Positions 49,518 through 58,204 of a stretch of 64,000 nt of DNA are shown here, piece after piece. How positions within the stretch are numbered: the first letter of the stretch is position 1; each line of letters starts with the position of its first letter. Made by a program: the position numbers and the translations under genes. The notes beneath the pieces are model-generated. The model worked only from the letters and a program-made list of their open reading frames with translations. It was not told where the DNA came from and ran no database searches. The stretch comes from CAIYRG01 sp964446945 (GTDB lineage: Bacteria > Pseudomonadota > Alphaproteobacteria > Micropepsales > Micropepsaceae), in assembly GCA_964446945.1 (NCBI GenBank), contig CAYUQO010000021.1, forward strand, positions 1 through 64,000. The letters run 5' to 3'.

Positions 49518-49946
49518 ATGTCTGCCGCCTATCAGCGCAATCATCAGCGAGACAGCGCCTGCGTCATTCATTGTCGCGTGAGTACGCAAAAACAGGCCTA
49601 TGAAGGCGAGAGTCTAGACGTCCAGGAGTCCATCTGCACGGGGATCGCAAAAAACAATGGATGGACCATCGCGCATGCGCCTTGGAAAGAGAGCTTCTCG
49701 GGGCGCAAGAATCGGCGTCCCGTTTTCGATGAGGTGCTGGCATTTCTCGAGACACTCTGCAAGAATTTGCTCTGTTTTCCAGCGTGTCTCATTCGCTCTC
49801 TCCCCTGCGCCGTGACATATGGTCGAAACGCCAGAGCGCCTGGTCGAGATACTACTGCAGGTCCCATAACGCAGATAGATTTTGCGCCCCCGGTCATCGA
49901 GATTACCGCTTGCCCGACTCAAGAAGGCTACGAGCTTGGAACATGA
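49518..49946 (+). pseudogene. Truncated second serine recombinase
   Basis: The first 80 codons match a resolvase catalytic domain: ACVIHCRVSTQKQAYEGESLDVQE (Ser nucleophile in CRVSTQ) and ESFSGRKNRRPVFDEVLAFLE. After about 49745 the similarity stops and the frame reads unrelated sequence to 49946, so the remaining catalytic and DNA-binding domains are missing. It is a remnant of an earlier integrase at the right end of the island. Confidence 0.8.
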
Positions 49947-50376
49947 CCCGACGGCGCCTTTGGGCGTTGGGCAGATACAACTCCTTCTCCCAGGAATGTA
50001 GAGTGCCCCGAGGTACGCCAAGGGCTAACGCCATGGTCGGTTGATCGAGTCCGAGACCTTCGCGCGCCCATCTTAGCCAGCGACTGAAGGTAATTGGCTC
50101 CGGTCGAGGGTCGTGCCCCAGAAATCCGATAATCGCGGGAATGGTGCGAAAACATGGGCTTCGCGAGCCCCTTTCCCACCTCATCACCAAATTCCAGCAA
50201 ACCCCCATCCGGGCAGCCGCTTCGGCTTGCGTAAGGCCTAGATCGGCCCGTCGGCACCGAATCTGGTCGCCTAACGTCACAGGAACCGGCCGTTGCGGGA
50301 TGGGACGGTGGTACAGGAGGCGCAGCGGCCAGGGCGCCCGAAGGGGTACGTACCCTACCCCGAGCCGCAGCGACAT
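49903..50376 (-). CDS. Double-HTH regulator whose 5' end crosses attR
   Basis: Up to 157 residues from ATG 50376, which lies in radC sequence; no start on the island side is certain. Two XRE-like helix-turn-helix units are visible: LGDQIRCRRADLGLTQAEAAARMG and LRWAREGLGLDQPTMALALG followed by RGTLHSWEK. GYVPLRAPWP is the normal type of N-terminus for this regulator family. Its frame is open through attR, and in the excised circle it would be continuous with the recombinase. A directionality or regulatory role is inferred. Confidence 0.75.
   Translation of the reverse strand: MSLRLGVGYVPLRAPWPLRLLYHRPIPQRPVPVTLGDQIRCRRADLGLTQAEAAARMGVCWNLVMRWERGSRSPCFRTIPAIIGFLGHDPRPEPITFSRWLRWAREGLGLDQPTMALALGVPRGTLHSWEKELYLPNAQRRRRVMFQARSLLESGKR
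50338..50375. other. attR junction of the island
   Basis: Island side GAAGGGGTACGTACCCT, core AC at 50357-50358, host side CCCGAGCCGCAGCGAC. Combined with attL, the host halves give the uninterrupted radC codons and the island halves give an imperfectly palindromic attP. Confidence 0.85.
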
Positions 50377-50491
50377 CGCCATGACGCGCGAAATCGCCGC
50401 GGCGGCCAAGGCGTTAAGGATTGAAGTGCACGACCATCTTGTGATCGGGCGCGGGAACCATGCTAGCTTCAAGGCGTTGGGACTGCTTTAA
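50357..50491 (+). pseudogene. radC: radC, 3' part, separated from its start by the island
   Basis: Encodes TPSRSDIAMTREIAAAAKAL and then IEVHDHLVIGRGNHASFKALGLL to TAA at 50489-50491, the standard end of the RadC JAB domain including the Ser and Asp of HNHPSGDPxPSxxD. No start codon or promoter is linked to it. Together with 26599-27213 it makes one complete RadC. Confidence 0.92.
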
Positions 50492-50561
50492 GCGCGTCTG
50501 CGCGCTGTATTGGGGAAATCTTCCTCTGAACTAGCCGCGGCTCATACAGCCGGACAACTGA

Positions 50562-53045
50562 ATGGCCGAAAAAAAGAAATCAAAGAAGCCGGTCGCCGCC
50601 GATTTGCCGCCCGACGTCGCGGGTTTTCTGAACACTCTTCCGGTCATGATCCGGGTCACCGCGCCCGACGGAAGCGACCTCTGGTTCAATCATTCCTGGC
50701 TGAAATTCACCGGGAAATCGCTTGAAGAGCAGCTTTCCGGCCGATGGCTGGAAGCGGTTCATCCCGATGACCGGGCCTTGGTGCGGGAGGCGCAATCGCC
50801 TGCCGCCGGCGACGGAAAGCGCCTGCAGATTCGATTCCGCCTGTGCCGCCATGATGGCCGATACCGCCGGGTAACTTGCAGCGGGACGCCGCGTATCGGC
50901 GCGCAGGGTGAGTTCCTCGGTGTGCTCTACTCCATCATCGATGTGCATGATCTTTATACGGATGAAGAATACGACAAGCTCGAACACCTGCTGTCACGGG
51001 TGACCTCGCAATTGACGACGGAAAGAATGCGCGCGGCCGAGGCCGAAACCCAGGCCGAACAGTTGCGCGGCGGCGAACGCGGGGCGATGTCGGCGCGCGC
51101 CACGACCGAGCGCCAGTTCCAGATGCTGGTTCAGGGCATTACCGATTACGCGGTGTTTCTGCTGGACACCGAAGGCCATATCACGACGTGGAATCCCGGC
51201 GCCCAACGGATCAAGGGCTACACTGCGAAGGAAATCATCGGCAAACATTTCAGCCTGTTCTACACGCCGGAAGACCGGGCGGCGGGCGTACCGAAACAGT
51301 TGCTGGAAACGGCTGCGCGGGAAGGCCGCTGCGAAATTGAAAACTGGCGCGTACGCAAGAATGGCACGCGCTTCTGGGCCCATGTCGTCATCGACGCGGT
51401 TCGTGATTCTTCCGGAAAGCTGATTGGCTTCGCCAAGATCGTCCGGGATCTGACGGATCGGCGCGCCGCCGAGTTCGAATCGCGACAGCTTCGCCTGCTG
51501 ATTCAGGGTGTGCGGGATTACGCAATTTTTCTTCTCGATCGCGATGGAAATGTCACGACATGGAATCCCGGCGCCGAGCGGATCAAGGGTTACAGTGCGG
51601 CCGAAATCATCGGCCGCAATATCAGCACATTCTACACCGAAGAAGACCGCGCCGCCGGTTTGCCGCAACAGGCGCTGGAAACGGCGAAGCGGGAAGGCCG
51701 CTACGAAACCGAAAACTGGCGCGTGCGCAAGGACGGCTCGCGCTTCTGGGCCAATGTGGTCATCGACGCCATACATGACGATTCGGGAGAACTTCTCGGA
51801 TTTGCCAAAATCACCCGTGACCTGACGGAGCGGCAGGAGGCGCAGGAGGAACTGCACAAGGCGCGGGAACAGCTGTTCCAGTTGCAGAAGATGGAGGCCA
51901 TCGGCCAACTCACCGGCGGCGTGGCGCATGATTTCAACAACCTGCTGACCATCATCCTCGGCAACGTCGATATGGCGAATCGCGCGCTCGTGGATCAGAA
52001 GCAGGGCGCAGTCGAAAAAGCGCGGCGAATGCTCGGAAATGCGCTCGCCGGAGCAAAGCGTGCGGCCAGCCTGACCCAGCGTCTGCTGGCTTTCGCGCGG
52101 CGTCAGCCGCTCGATCCAAAACCGATCGATGTGAGCCGCTTCATCGCCAATATCGGCGAATTCCTCACCCGCACTCTGGGCGAACAGATCCATGTCGAAG
52201 CGGTCACTGGCGGGTCGATGTGGAAAATCCTGGCCGATCCGGCGCAACTGGAATCGGCCATATTGAACATTGCGCTGAATGCGCGTGACGCCATGCATGG
52301 TGGCGGGAAATTGACGATCGAAGCGGCGAACGCCTTTCTCGATCAGAGCTATGCCAAGCTGAATCCGGAAGTCACGCCGGGCCAGTATGTTGCTATTTCG
52401 GTCAGCGACACCGGCAGCGGCATGACGCCCGATGTTCTGGCGCGCGTGTTCGAACCTTTCTTCACGACCAAAGCGGCTGGACAGGGAACCGGCCTCGGAC
52501 TGGCGCAGGTTTACGGCTTCGTTCGGCAGTCAGGCGGGAATGTGAAGATCTACAGCGAGCCCGGTGAGGGCACGATGGTGAGAATCTATTTGCCGCGACT
52601 GACCAGCAAGACCGAAGTCGAAGATGTGTCACATACCGAGGAGGTGTATGGGGCGAGCGGCGAGACCATTCTAGTGGTCGAAGATGATCCTGCGGTGCTG
52701 GAATATGTCACTGCGGTGCTGACGGATCTGCATTACCGCGTGTTGACTGCAATCGATGGCCCTTCCGGCATCAGGATGCTTGAAACCGACGGCGAGAATA
52801 TCGATCTGCTTCTCACCGATGTTGTGATGCCCGGGATGAGCGGGCGCGTGCTGGCAGACCAGGCGAAACGCATGAAGCCGGGGATCAAAATCCTGTTCAT
52901 GACGGGATATTCCCAGAATGCCATCGTGCATGAGGGCCGGCTCGATCAGGGTGTGCATCTGGTGCAGAAGCCGGTCACGCCGACGGAACTCGCCAACCGG
53001 GTCCGCGATCTTCTGGACCAATCTGACGAACCGGTCCCAGCCTGA
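50562..53045 (+). CDS. Hybrid sensor histidine kinase, three PAS domains and a receiver
   Basis: 827 residues, no membrane helices. PAS1 (about 22-130) contains MIRVTAPDGSDLWFNHSWLKFTG-type sequence. PAS2 (about 180-300) and PAS3 (about 305-425) are close duplicates, each with W-N-P-G-A-x-R-I-K-G-Y and FAKIxRDLT. HisKA has the phospho-accepting His near 456 in GGVAHDFNNLLTIILG. HATPase motifs are LNIALNARDAM, VSDTGSGM and GTGLGLAQVYGF. The C-terminal receiver has phospho-acceptor Asp near 753 in LLLTDVVMPGMSG. The soluble PAS array suggests a cytosolic light, redox or small-ligand signal. Confidence 0.92.
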   Translation: MAEKKKSKKPVAADLPPDVAGFLNTLPVMIRVTAPDGSDLWFNHSWLKFTGKSLEEQLSGRWLEAVHPDDRALVREAQSPAAGDGKRLQIRFRLCRHDGRYRRVTCSGTPRIGAQGEFLGVLYSIIDVHDLYTDEEYDKLEHLLSRVTSQLTTERMRAAEAETQAEQLRGGERGAMSARATTERQFQMLVQGITDYAVFLLDTEGHITTWNPGAQRIKGYTAKEIIGKHFSLFYTPEDRAAGVPKQLLETAAREGRCEIENWRVRKNGTRFWAHVVIDAVRDSSGKLIGFAKIVRDLTDRRAAEFESRQLRLLIQGVRDYAIFLLDRDGNVTTWNPGAERIKGYSAAEIIGRNISTFYTEEDRAAGLPQQALETAKREGRYETENWRVRKDGSRFWANVVIDAIHDDSGELLGFAKITRDLTERQEAQEELHKAREQLFQLQKMEAIGQLTGGVAHDFNNLLTIILGNVDMANRALVDQKQGAVEKARRMLGNALAGAKRAASLTQRLLAFARRQPLDPKPIDVSRFIANIGEFLTRTLGEQIHVEAVTGGSMWKILADPAQLESAILNIALNARDAMHGGGKLTIEAANAFLDQSYAKLNPEVTPGQYVAISVSDTGSGMTPDVLARVFEPFFTTKAAGQGTGLGLAQVYGFVRQSGGNVKIYSEPGEGTMVRIYLPRLTSKTEVEDVSHTEEVYGASGETILVVEDDPAVLEYVTAVLTDLHYRVLTAIDGPSGIRMLETDGENIDLLLTDVVMPGMSGRVLADQAKRMKPGIKILFMTGYSQNAIVHEGRLDQGVHLVQKPVTPTELANRVRDLLDQSDEPVPA

Positions 53046-53056
53046 AGGAGTTTGCC

Positions 53057-54523
53057 ATGCTGAAGCTCGACAATAATTCGCTGTTGCGCGATGCGGCATT
53101 CATCGACGGCGCCTGGCGCGGCTCTGCTTCAGGCGCGCGGTTCCCGGTGAAAAATCCGGCGACCGGCGAGGTGATTGCCGAAGTGGCCGATCTCGGTCCC
53201 GAGGAAGTGCGCGACGCGATCAACGCGGCCCACGCGGCATTTCCGGCCTGGCGCGGCAAGACGGCCAAGGAGCGCGCCGCGGTGATGCGCCGCTGGTACG
53301 AGCTGATGATGGCGGCGCAGGAGGATCTGGCGCAACTGATGACAGCCGAGCAGGGCAAGCCGCTGGCCGAAAGCCGCGGGGAGATCGCCTATGGCGCGAG
53401 CTTCGTCGAATGGTTTGCCGAAGAAGGCAAGCGCCTCTACGGCGACGTCATTCCGACAAATGTCCGTGGACGGCGAATCGTTGTCCTGAAAGAGCCGGTC
53501 GGCGTGGTGGCCGCGGTTACGCCGTGGAATTTTCCTAATGCGATGATCACGCGCAAATGCGCGCCGGCGCTCGCGGCCGGCTGTACGGTGGTGATCAAGC
53601 CGGCGCAATTGACGCCGCTGTCGGCGCTGGCGCTGGCGGAACTGGCACAGCGTGCCGGGCTGCCAAAAGGCGTGTTCAACGTGGTGACGTCATCGCACTC
53701 CGCGGCCGTGGGCAAGGAGCTGACGGAAAATCCACTGGTGCGGAAATTCTCGTTCACCGGCTCGACCGGGGTCGGCAAGCAGTTGATGCGCCAATGCGCG
53801 TCGACCGTAAAGAAGGTGTCGCTCGAACTCGGCGGCAATGCGCCGTTCATCGTGTTCGACGACGCCGATCTCGACGCGGCGGTCAAGGGCGCGATGCTGT
53901 CGAAATTCCGCAACATGGGCCAGACCTGTGTCTGTGCGAATCGGTTCCTGGTGCAGGACGGGGTCTATGACGCTTTCAGTGAAAAGCTCTCGCGCGCGGT
54001 ATCCGCGCTCAAGATCGGGAACGGCATGGCGCCGGGAATTGAGCAGGGCCCGCTGATCAACATGGCCGCGGTGGAAAAGGTCGAGGAATTGATCGGTGAC
54101 GCAACGGGAAAAGGCGCGAAACTCGCACTGGGCGGCAAGCGCCACGCGCTCGGCGGCACTTATTTCGAGCCGACCATTATCCGCGATGTCACCACCGACA
54201 TGGCATTCGCGCGGGAAGAAATCTTCGGACCCGTCGCGACGCTCTTCCGCTTCCACGACGATGAGGAGGCGATCCGGATGGCCAATGATACTGAATATGG
54301 CCTTGCCGCCTATTTCTACGCCCGCGATGTGGGCCGCATATTCCGCGTTATGGAGGGGCTGGAATACGGGATTGTCGGCGTCAATGAGGGCATCATCTCA
54401 ACCGAAGTGGCGCCGTTCGGCGGCATGAAGGAATCCGGCATGGGCCGGGAAGGCTCCAAATACGGCATCGATGATTTCGTCGAAATCAAATATGTCGCGC
54501 TTGGCGGCCTGGGCCCGACTTAA
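53057..54523 (+). CDS. gabD: NAD(P)-dependent succinate-semialdehyde dehydrogenase
   Basis: 488 residues of the aldehyde dehydrogenase superfamily: TPWNFPNAMITRKCAPALAAG, SFTGSTGVGKQLM, catalytic Glu in VSLELGGNAPFIVF and nucleophile Cys in NMGQTCVCANRF, plus the GabD-type end EVAPFGGMKESGMGREGSKYG. It oxidises succinate semialdehyde to succinate, the last step of GABA breakdown. No GABA transaminase is in the window. It lies 11 bases after the sensor kinase. Confidence 0.92.
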   Translation: MLKLDNNSLLRDAAFIDGAWRGSASGARFPVKNPATGEVIAEVADLGPEEVRDAINAAHAAFPAWRGKTAKERAAVMRRWYELMMAAQEDLAQLMTAEQGKPLAESRGEIAYGASFVEWFAEEGKRLYGDVIPTNVRGRRIVVLKEPVGVVAAVTPWNFPNAMITRKCAPALAAGCTVVIKPAQLTPLSALALAELAQRAGLPKGVFNVVTSSHSAAVGKELTENPLVRKFSFTGSTGVGKQLMRQCASTVKKVSLELGGNAPFIVFDDADLDAAVKGAMLSKFRNMGQTCVCANRFLVQDGVYDAFSEKLSRAVSALKIGNGMAPGIEQGPLINMAAVEKVEELIGDATGKGAKLALGGKRHALGGTYFEPTIIRDVTTDMAFAREEIFGPVATLFRFHDDEEAIRMANDTEYGLAAYFYARDVGRIFRVMEGLEYGIVGVNEGIISTEVAPFGGMKESGMGREGSKYGIDDFVEIKYVALGGLGPT

Positions 54524-54622
54524 CGCGGCGCGCATCCCACTCCGATTATAGCCGGACCCATCCGCCCTTGGGGAGCTTTGCGTTCCGGCGTAATATGACG
54601 CGTCCATGCGTGGGGGTGCGTG

Positions 54623-54790
54623 ATGGTCAACAGTCCCGGTCCGATCGTCCGTTGGCGCAATCGAGCCGAAGAACTGCGGAGTTTTGCCGACGCGGCAAAA
54701 GACCCGAAAAACCGCGAAGCATTGCGGGACTGGGCCAAAGAGTACGAGCGTATGATTGCCATGGCTGACAAAGTGATCCGGCCGGATTAA
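54623..54790 (+). CDS. Small conserved hypothetical protein (55 aa)
   Basis: MVNSPGPIVRWRNRAEELRS continues as a single amphipathic helical protein with KDPKNREALRDWAKEYERM and ends DKVIRPD. Short proteins of this helical pattern are common in alphaproteobacteria. GTGGGGGTG lies upstream of ATG 54623. Confidence 0.6.
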   Translation: MVNSPGPIVRWRNRAEELRSFADAAKDPKNREALRDWAKEYERMIAMADKVIRPD

Positions 54791-54881
54791 ACGCACCCTG
54801 GTTTCAAACTGTCACAGCGCCGCCGTATTCCGCTGACCTCGGCGAAGCTGTAGAATTGGGACCAGCAGAGGGCCCCACGCA

Positions 54882-55307
54882 ATGACGCGCAGCTATTCCG
54901 GCCCGTTTAAGAGGACGATCGATTTACTCGCAGTTTCGCTCGGCCTGCTGGGATTGCTGGCGCAGGCGATTGCACCCGTTTGCCTGACCGGTGGCTTCGC
55001 CTCGCCGCATGCGAGCAGCGGAAGTTCGATCATCATCTGCACGGTGCACGGGTCGCGGACGGTCGCGCTCGACAGTAATGGCCAGCCCAGCGCGCCCAAA
55101 CCGGACGACGGCAGCGACACGCGGTGCCCAATGTGTGCGGCCGCGCATATCACGCCGGTTCTTGTGCCGCTTGCGGCGCTCCTCCTCATTCTGATCTTTT
55201 GCGATCGGACCGGCACATTTTCCGTCATATCGCGCCCGGTGCGGCGGCGCGCTTTTTCACCCTTCATTACCCGGGGTCCGCCGGCTGCTCGCGCCGCATT
55301 TCAGTAA
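54882..55307 (+). CDS. DUF2946-like membrane protein
   Basis: 141 residues with an N-terminal helix (LLAVSLGLLGLLAQAIAPVCL), a central Cys-containing loop (SIIICTVHG, TRCPMCAAAHI) and a second helix (VLVPLAALLLILIFC). DUF2946 proteins are often found with copper handling genes; the CPMC motif could bind metal. It precedes a secreted protein and CopC, so it is the first gene of a probable copper cluster. Confidence 0.72.
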   Translation: MTRSYSGPFKRTIDLLAVSLGLLGLLAQAIAPVCLTGGFASPHASSGSSIIICTVHGSRTVALDSNGQPSAPKPDDGSDTRCPMCAAAHITPVLVPLAALLLILIFCDRTGTFSVISRPVRRRAFSPFITRGPPAARAAFQ

Positions 55308-55355
55308 AGAGCGTGCGCCTCTCGCGAGGCGCGATTTCCAGCCGGGGTAATTTCA

Positions 55356-56261
55356 ATGAATGTTCGACTTGTGGGCGTTGGCCTTGCGGCCGGCGCTGTA
55401 TGCCTGTCTGGTTATTCCATGGGCGCAAATGCGCATGGCTTTGCCGGTGCGCGGTTTTTTCCTGCAACACTGACGACCGACGACCCATTTGTCGCCGATG
55501 AATGGAGTTTTCCGACGGTTACCTGGTCCTCGGACGCGGATGGCGTCGCCGCCACGACCGCTTCCATGGACATCGCGAAAAGGATCACAAGCAATATCGC
55601 CGTCGAAGTTGCCGCGACCTGGCTGGAACTGCGTCCACAATCCGGGCCCGCCCTGGAAGGCTTCGATAATCTGACGCTCGGCGCCAAATACCTGCTTTCC
55701 GTCGATCCGGTGCATGAGACGATCTTCGCGATTGGCGGCGATGCGGATATCGGCGGCACCGGCGCGAAACGGGTCGGCGCAGACAGCTTCACCACGATCA
55801 CCCCGACATTTTACTTCGGCAAGGGATTTGGTGACATCGCTCCGGCAAGCAACCTGCTGCGGCCGATTGCGATTACCGGCACGATCGGAGTGAGCCTGCC
55901 AACGGCGGCACGCGCACCGGGCGGGCCGAATGATACACTGCAATTCGGACTGGCTTTGGAATACAGCCTGACTTACCTGCAGAGCCAGGTTGTCGATGCC
56001 GGGCTGCGGCCGCCATTCGACCGCATGATTCCCGTGGTCGAGTTTTCGATGCAGAAACCGCTCGATGAAGTCAGCCAAAAGATTACGGGAAACATCAGTC
56101 CCGGCGTACTTTGGGCGGGTCAATATATGCAATTTGGCGCTGAGGCACTGTTGCCGGTGAACCGTGCATCGGGCCGAACCGTTGGATTCATCGCGCAGTT
56201 GCACCTGTTCATCGACGACATCTTTCCTCAGACGATCGGCCGTCCACTGTTTGGAACATGA
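55356..56261 (+). CDS. Secreted hypothetical protein of the copper cluster, predicted mature N-terminal His
   Basis: 301 residues. The signal peptide ends ANA before His27 (HGFAGARFFPATLTTDDPFV). The mature protein has alternating beta strands (NLTLGAKYLLSVDP, LQFGLALEYSLTYLQSQV, YMQFGAEALLPVN) consistent with an outer-membrane or periplasmic barrel-like protein. It is translationally coupled to copC by a 4-base overlap. No exact function is known to me. Confidence 0.68.
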   Translation: MNVRLVGVGLAAGAVCLSGYSMGANAHGFAGARFFPATLTTDDPFVADEWSFPTVTWSSDADGVAATTASMDIAKRITSNIAVEVAATWLELRPQSGPALEGFDNLTLGAKYLLSVDPVHETIFAIGGDADIGGTGAKRVGADSFTTITPTFYFGKGFGDIAPASNLLRPIAITGTIGVSLPTAARAPGGPNDTLQFGLALEYSLTYLQSQVVDAGLRPPFDRMIPVVEFSMQKPLDEVSQKITGNISPGVLWAGQYMQFGAEALLPVNRASGRTVGFIAQLHLFIDDIFPQTIGRPLFGT

Positions 56262-56620
56262 TCATGCGCCAAATGCTTGCAGCGATGACGGTGGTTTTTC
56301 TCGCGACGGCCACGCCGGCCGACGCACATGCATTTCTGGTGAAGGCGCTTCCTGCCGTCGGTTCGACGGTCGAGCCCGGCACCACTGAGCTGAAGCTGGA
56401 TTTCAGCGAGGCTGTGGAACTGGTGCTGTCGAGTGTCGAGATGACCAATTCGACGGGTGCTGCGATTCCGTTATCGCACCCTGGTTTCGGCGATTCGGCA
56501 CATCGCGAGCTGGCGGTGGCTTTACCCATGCTGATGCCCGGCAGCTATCGCGTCAAATGGCACGTCGTTTCCGAGGATACGCATCGGACGGAAGGCTCGT
56601 TTACATTCACCGTGAAGTAG
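56258..56620 (+). CDS. copC: Copper resistance protein CopC
   Basis: 120 residues; signal peptide ending ADA, mature start HAFLVKALPAVGSTVEPG, the CopC N-terminus whose His1 ligates Cu(II). Other features are LKLDFSEAVELVLSSVEM, LPMLMPGSYRVKWHVVSEDTHRTEGSFTFTV, with Asp and His of EDTH as further ligands. CopC carries copper in the periplasm, usually to CopD, but no copD follows here; purB is next. Confidence 0.92.
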   Translation: MIMRQMLAAMTVVFLATATPADAHAFLVKALPAVGSTVEPGTTELKLDFSEAVELVLSSVEMTNSTGAAIPLSHPGFGDSAHRELAVALPMLMPGSYRVKWHVVSEDTHRTEGSFTFTVK

Positions 56621-56668
56621 TAGAAATGCTTGTCCGCTGCCGAGCGGTTTTGAATTTGAGGTAAAGAA

Positions 56669-57976
56669 TTGATTCCGCGCTACGCACGTCCCGAAATGAC
56701 CGCCATCTGGTCGGCGGAAACGAAATACCGCATCTGGTTTGAGATCGAGGCGCATGCCGCCGATGCGATGGCTGAACTTGGGATCATTCCCAAATCCGCA
56801 GCGCGCATCATCTGGGAAAAGGGGCGCGATGCGCGTTTCGATGTCGAGCGAATTGACGCCATCGAACGGGATGTGAAGCACGACGTCATCGCGTTTCTGA
56901 CCCATCTCGCCGAGATCGTCGGTCCCGAAGCACGGTTTGTGCACCAGGGCATGACGTCGTCCGATGTTCTGGACACCACTTTGGCGGTGCAGCTTTCGCG
57001 CGCCGCGGACATACTGATCGCCGACCTCGATGCGTTGCGCGCCGCGCTGAAGCGCCGAGCGCTGGAGCACAAACATACGCCGACCATCGGCCGCAGCCAC
57101 GGCATTCATGCCGAACCGACGACATTCGGATTAAAGTTGGCCGGTTTTTACGCGGAGTTTTCGCGCGGCCGCGAAAGGCTGATCGCGGCACGGAAGGAAA
57201 TTGCGGTCGCTGCTGTCTCCGGCGCGGTCGGGACTTACGCCAATGTCGATCCGGCGATCGAGGCACATGTCGCTCGGGCGATGGGACTCGAACCCGAAAC
57301 CATTTCCACCCAGGTCATTCCGCGCGACCGGCACGCAATGTTCTTCGCCACACTCGCGGTGATCGCGAGTTCTATCGAGCGGCTCGCGACCGAAATCCGC
57401 CACCTGCAGCGTTCGGAAGTGATGGAAGCGGAAGAATATTTCTCCGAGAAGCAGAAGGGTTCTTCGGCCATGCCGCACAAGCGCAATCCGGTGCTGTCGG
57501 AGAATCTCGCCGGGCTGTCGCGGATGGTGCGCGCCTATGCCATGCCGGCGCTGGAGGACGTCGCGCTGTGGCATGAGCGCGATATTTCCCATTCTTCGGT
57601 CGAACGCTATATCGGCCCGGATGCGACCATCACGTTGGATTTTGCGCTGATGCGGGCGGCGAATCTGGTCGATCGACTCGTCATCTATCGCGACCGGATG
57701 CAGGCAAATCTCGATCGCACCGCAGGCCTGGTATCGAGCGGGCGGGTCCTCCTGGCGCTGACGCAAAAGGGAATGGCGCGGGAAGATGCCTATCGGCTGG
57801 TGCAGGAGAACGCGATGCGTGCCTGGCGGGGCGAAGGCCAGTTGCTCGACCTGTTGAAAGCCAATCCGGCTGTGATGCGCCTGCTAAGCGCCGAGGAGCT
57901 CGCAGAGCAATTCGACCTCGGCTACCACCTGAAGCATGTCGATCAGATCTTTGATCGCGTCTTCGGCGCTCAGTAA
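56669..57976 (+). CDS. purB: Adenylosuccinate lyase
   Basis: 435 residues of the fumarase/aspartase superfamily: IPRYARPEMTAIWSAETKY, VHQGMTSSDVLDTTLAVQL, IGRSHGIHAEPTTFGLK and the signature GSSAMPHKRNPVLSENL. PurB acts twice in purine synthesis, on SAICAR and on adenylosuccinate. The start is TTG 56669 with GAGGTAAAGAA upstream. It is 1.4 kb upstream of the purCSQL group on the same strand. Confidence 0.96.
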   Translation: MIPRYARPEMTAIWSAETKYRIWFEIEAHAADAMAELGIIPKSAARIIWEKGRDARFDVERIDAIERDVKHDVIAFLTHLAEIVGPEARFVHQGMTSSDVLDTTLAVQLSRAADILIADLDALRAALKRRALEHKHTPTIGRSHGIHAEPTTFGLKLAGFYAEFSRGRERLIAARKEIAVAAVSGAVGTYANVDPAIEAHVARAMGLEPETISTQVIPRDRHAMFFATLAVIASSIERLATEIRHLQRSEVMEAEEYFSEKQKGSSAMPHKRNPVLSENLAGLSRMVRAYAMPALEDVALWHERDISHSSVERYIGPDATITLDFALMRAANLVDRLVIYRDRMQANLDRTAGLVSSGRVLLALTQKGMAREDAYRLVQENAMRAWRGEGQLLDLLKANPAVMRLLSAEELAEQFDLGYHLKHVDQIFDRVFGAQ

Positions 57977-58204
57977 CAGCCAAGCTTACAGAGAGAGGCC
58001 TGCGACTAAGTCGCAATAGTGCCGGTGGTTGTGGGCCCGCATTACCGCACATTAAAGTACACACCGGCGGAAATGCATTATATTGACGGATGTCAGCACA
58101 GAGGCTGGGGTCGAATTGCGACCATGTTGCAGGAGGCCGGAGCTGACATTGTGTAATTTGCGATTTGAAACCCACCGGAAGCAACCGGCGAGCAGGAGAT
58201 ACGC
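57977..58204. other. Intergenic region between purB and cytochrome b561
   Basis: About 230 bases, no convincing gene or terminator. It should contain the promoter for the cytochrome b561 gene; no clear promoter boxes are visible. Confidence 0.25.

Larger units (their letters stand above)
27214..50358. mobile_element. 23.1-kb genomic island integrated in radC (serine recombinase type)
   Basis: Both halves of radC flank this block and rejoin in frame if the sequence between two AC dinucleotides (27214-27215 and 50357-50358) is removed: GGCGATCCC-AC-CCCGAGCCGC encodes GDPTPSR. The left end carries a full large serine recombinase facing the end. Base composition is visibly less GC-rich and more variable than the backbone, and the genes are typical accessory functions (HNH, XRE, ArdC, recombinases). 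No conjugation genes are seen, so it is either mobilised in trans or moves by another route. Confidence 0.93.
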
